Origin: Plakobranchus ocellatus
Taxonomy: Eukaryota; Mollusca; Gastropoda; Plakobranchidae
Direction: 5' to 3'
Assembly (NCBI GenBank): GCA_019648995.1
Contig: BLXT01003772.1
Coordinates: forward strand, 890,364-911,998
Length of the DNA stretch: 21,635 bases
Shown here: positions 20,037 through 21,635 of the stretch, in pieces
Numbering within the stretch: the first letter of the stretch is position 1
How the letters are laid out: each line of letters opens with the position of its first letter
Made by a program: the position numbers and the translations under genes
Notes under the pieces: generated by a model
Seen by the model: only the letters and a program-made list of their open reading frames with translations
What the model was told of the DNA's origin: nothing
Databases searched by the model: none

Positions 20037-20141
20037 AGTACACATTGTTACTTATACAAATTAAAGGCAACATACATCGCTCAGTAGATTAACCACTTTA
20101 ACAAATGGCAAATAGGCTATAATTAAAGTTCCATACGTAAG
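20037..20141 (+). other. Possible first exon of a divergent plus-strand transcript
   Basis: Starting at the initiator-like A, the segment ends at a full-consensus 5' splice site, AAG|GTGAGT, at 20141/20142. The only ATG in it (20105) opens five codons to a stop, so the exon would be noncoding 5' UTR. A possible acceptor with a pyrimidine-rich lead, TCTGTACAG, occurs at 20380, but I could not identify a coding exon downstream. Hypothetical. Confidence 0.25.
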
Positions 20142-20703
20142 GTGAGTTTCACAAATCGATATTGGTTCTACAAGTCTTTCCTTATAATTTTCTTATCGTA
20201 GGCAATTAAGCAAGCAGATGTTGAACTCATTTATTACAGAACAAAAATCTGTTAGAATTAAAAAATTTAGGATATTCAGAATTTCGGCGACCTTTACAGA
20301 GCTCGCAACACTTTAAAAAAGATATAATGTGAAAAAAATTATATGTAACTTCTACATAAATAACATTTCAATCTGTACAGGTGGAAATACTCTGCACGTA
20401 ACTTGCCATGCATGTCTCTAAACTTCTTAGTTTAAGACAACCACATACACAATATATCAGCCAGCCTTCACTCGACGCTCTGCGTCGGGACTAAGGTGTC
20501 GTAAGGAAAGTGTCTAAGGTTCACCTGTTAAAAGAATTGTCAGGCTGTTACACTACTATAATGTAGAATGGGTTAAATTATTTTATTATGCCTACAAGGG
20601 CGCAATATATGAAACAAAAGGGATGAAAAGGAAAATCTTTAGGAAATAGTTACTAGGGTTGTAAGTTAGGGGAAATTATATATCTCTATGAGTTATTAAA
20701 AGG

Positions 20704-20931
20704 AAAAATGGTTAGAAACGTCAAAGTATCAATTGGATTACCTCTGACAAGGAAGAGTCTAGCAAAAATTAATTTGATATGGCTCTTACGTTAATTTTAA
20801 GGGAGTTGACAATAGATTGTTTCGCGGGCGAGTGGACAATCTAGCGTCGTCAGTCAACATGCAGTCAGTCCAAAAATGGTTAGAAACGTCAAAGTAGCCT
20901 ACCAATTAGATTAACATGCAGTCAGTCCAAA
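20704..20931. repeat. Two interspersed duplicated words, A-B-A'-B'
   Basis: A: AAAAATGGTTAGAAACGTCA and the following AAGTA at 20704-20728, again at 20872-20896. B: AACATGCAGTCAGTCCAAA at 20856-20874, again at 20913-20931. B overlaps the start of the second A by three A bases, which points to local duplication or template switching. Confidence 0.85.
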
Positions 20932-21030
20932 GCCATGACGGGAAATCTCATGAACCACTCAGTTCATCCTAGTCTAATAAATCAGAGGGTGCAATGTCTC
21001 ATTCTGTCGTCGAAAAACAAATATACATAT

Positions 21031-21061
21031 GATGATGACGAGTGATGATGATGATGATGAT
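21031..21061. repeat. GAT trinucleotide tract, interrupted
   Basis: GATGATGACGAGTGATGATG and further GAT units; a shorter relative of the tract at 19721. Confidence 0.9.
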
Positions 21062-21266
21062 CGTGATTATTATAGTGATGATAATGCTTAGTTGACGGTC
21101 AAAGGCATCATTATGGAATTGGAATCTTTAAAAAAAGTTTAATGGGATATACGTCTCAACAATAAAATATCTTAACTTTTAACTATACCTGCCTGAGGGA
21201 TCGATTGGGCAACTCTAGCTGTCCTTTTGTTTTTAAAGAGGAAAAATAGACTTTTTGAGTTCCGCA

Positions 21267-21301
21267 AAAATAAATAAATAGATAAATAAATACATAAATA
21301 A
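21267..21301. repeat. TAAA tetranucleotide tract
   Basis: TAAATAAATAGATAAATAAA with minor interruptions, extending to 21301. Confidence 0.9.
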
Positions 21302-21344
21302 TTAAAAATCGCTAATGAATAAATAAGTTCATATACCTATAAGG

Positions 21345-21635
21345 TATAAAGTCCAATGAATTGGTAGTGAAGGAGGCTAATCTCGAGCGATCACTAATTA
21401 AAACCATGAGACAGAGGCATCTACAGTCTTTAGGTCATATTTTCCGACACAAGGGTTTAGAACACTTAGTAAGCACTGGAAAGGTTGAAGGCGAACGCAG
21501 TAGAGGTTGACAGAGAATAACTTTTTTTGAAAATCTTAAGTGATGGGCAATAGGCAAGAGTAGCAATAACAACTTTATTAGGTTAAATGAGAATAGATTT
21601 GAGTGGAGGAACATGATCGCCAATGTCTGTTCCAG
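21345..21635 (+). mobile_element. Degenerate LINE fragment, C-terminal RT region, runs off the window
   Basis: One plus-strand frame reads SNELVVKEANLERSLIKTMR, then a SLGHIF motif, KGLEHLVSTGKVEGERSRG, a stop (21508-21510), RITFFENLK, a second stop (21541-21543), then SSNNNFIRLNENRFEWRNMI and ANVCS. This matches the C-terminal region of non-LTR retrotransposon polyproteins of the GHI...GLEHLVTTGK...RSRGRQR type. Both stops are TGA, one at the place where such proteins have Arg (CGA to TGA). It belongs to the same broad type as the minus-strand LINE at 11895-12809 but is clearly a different family and older. The 5' boundary is approximate; the element continues past 21635. Confidence 0.8.

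Larger units (their letters stand above)
20142..21344. other. Upstream intergenic or divergent-intron region
   Basis: No coding signal. It contains an interspersed duplication at 20704-20931, a GAT tract (21031-21061), a TAAA-rich tract (21267-21301) and a 6 bp stem hairpin CGACGC-TCT-GCGTCG (20473-20487). Confidence 0.55.

Overview
This is AT-rich (roughly two thirds A+T by eye), intron-containing animal DNA. It carries one recognisable protein-coding gene, split over at least ten exons on the minus strand, plus decayed or truncated non-LTR retrotransposon pieces, many microsatellites and one sequencing gap. Repeated GATCTA and AGGCCTA words (for example 18953-18971 and 18805-18825), LINE fragments of a kind common in molluscs, and the very AT-rich introns suggest a lophotrochozoan, most likely a gastropod mollusc. 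That placement is inference.

The gene is the orthologue of ZNF277, a C2H2 zinc-finger protein. I assembled it exon by exon from protein similarity, splice sites and phase: 19169-19214 (tentative first exon), 15035-16496, 14321-14412, 13179-13261, 8018-8109, 7318-7382, 3981-4026, 3381-3513, 2942-3021 and 1223-1322, all minus strand. Every junction keeps frame, and together they give 733 codons. Four of the expected five fingers are visible; the fourth is cut after its first His by the last exon boundary. The last exon(s), with the fifth finger and C-terminus, must lie before position 1. The N-terminus is unusual: a single exon supplies a Ser/Glu/Asp/Lys-rich, apparently disordered stretch of more than 400 residues that the short vertebrate N-terminus lacks.

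Layout from low to high coordinate: 1-1222 intron downstream of the last visible exon; 1223-4026 exons 10 to 7 with a GC-AG or alternative splice junction; 4027-7317 large repeat-poor intron; 7318-8109 exons 6 and 5; 8110-13178 a 5 kb intron holding the gap (10188-10519), a plus-strand LINE tail (about 10814-11067) and a young 5'-truncated minus-strand LINE with an 11 bp target-site duplication (11895-12809); 13179-16496 exons 4 to 2; 16497-19168 first intron with a cluster of GGGGTGAGAAT direct and inverted copies (17635-18370); 19169-19214 the probable first coding exon; 19215-21344 upstream DNA with GA and GAT microsatellites and a possible divergent TATA promoter near 20009; about 21345-21635 a degenerate plus-strand LINE fragment leaving the window.

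The gap is probably false: 105-106 bp ending at its left edge are repeated, starting exactly at its right edge. I see no RNA gene, CRISPR array, operon or evidence of a new multi-gene system.
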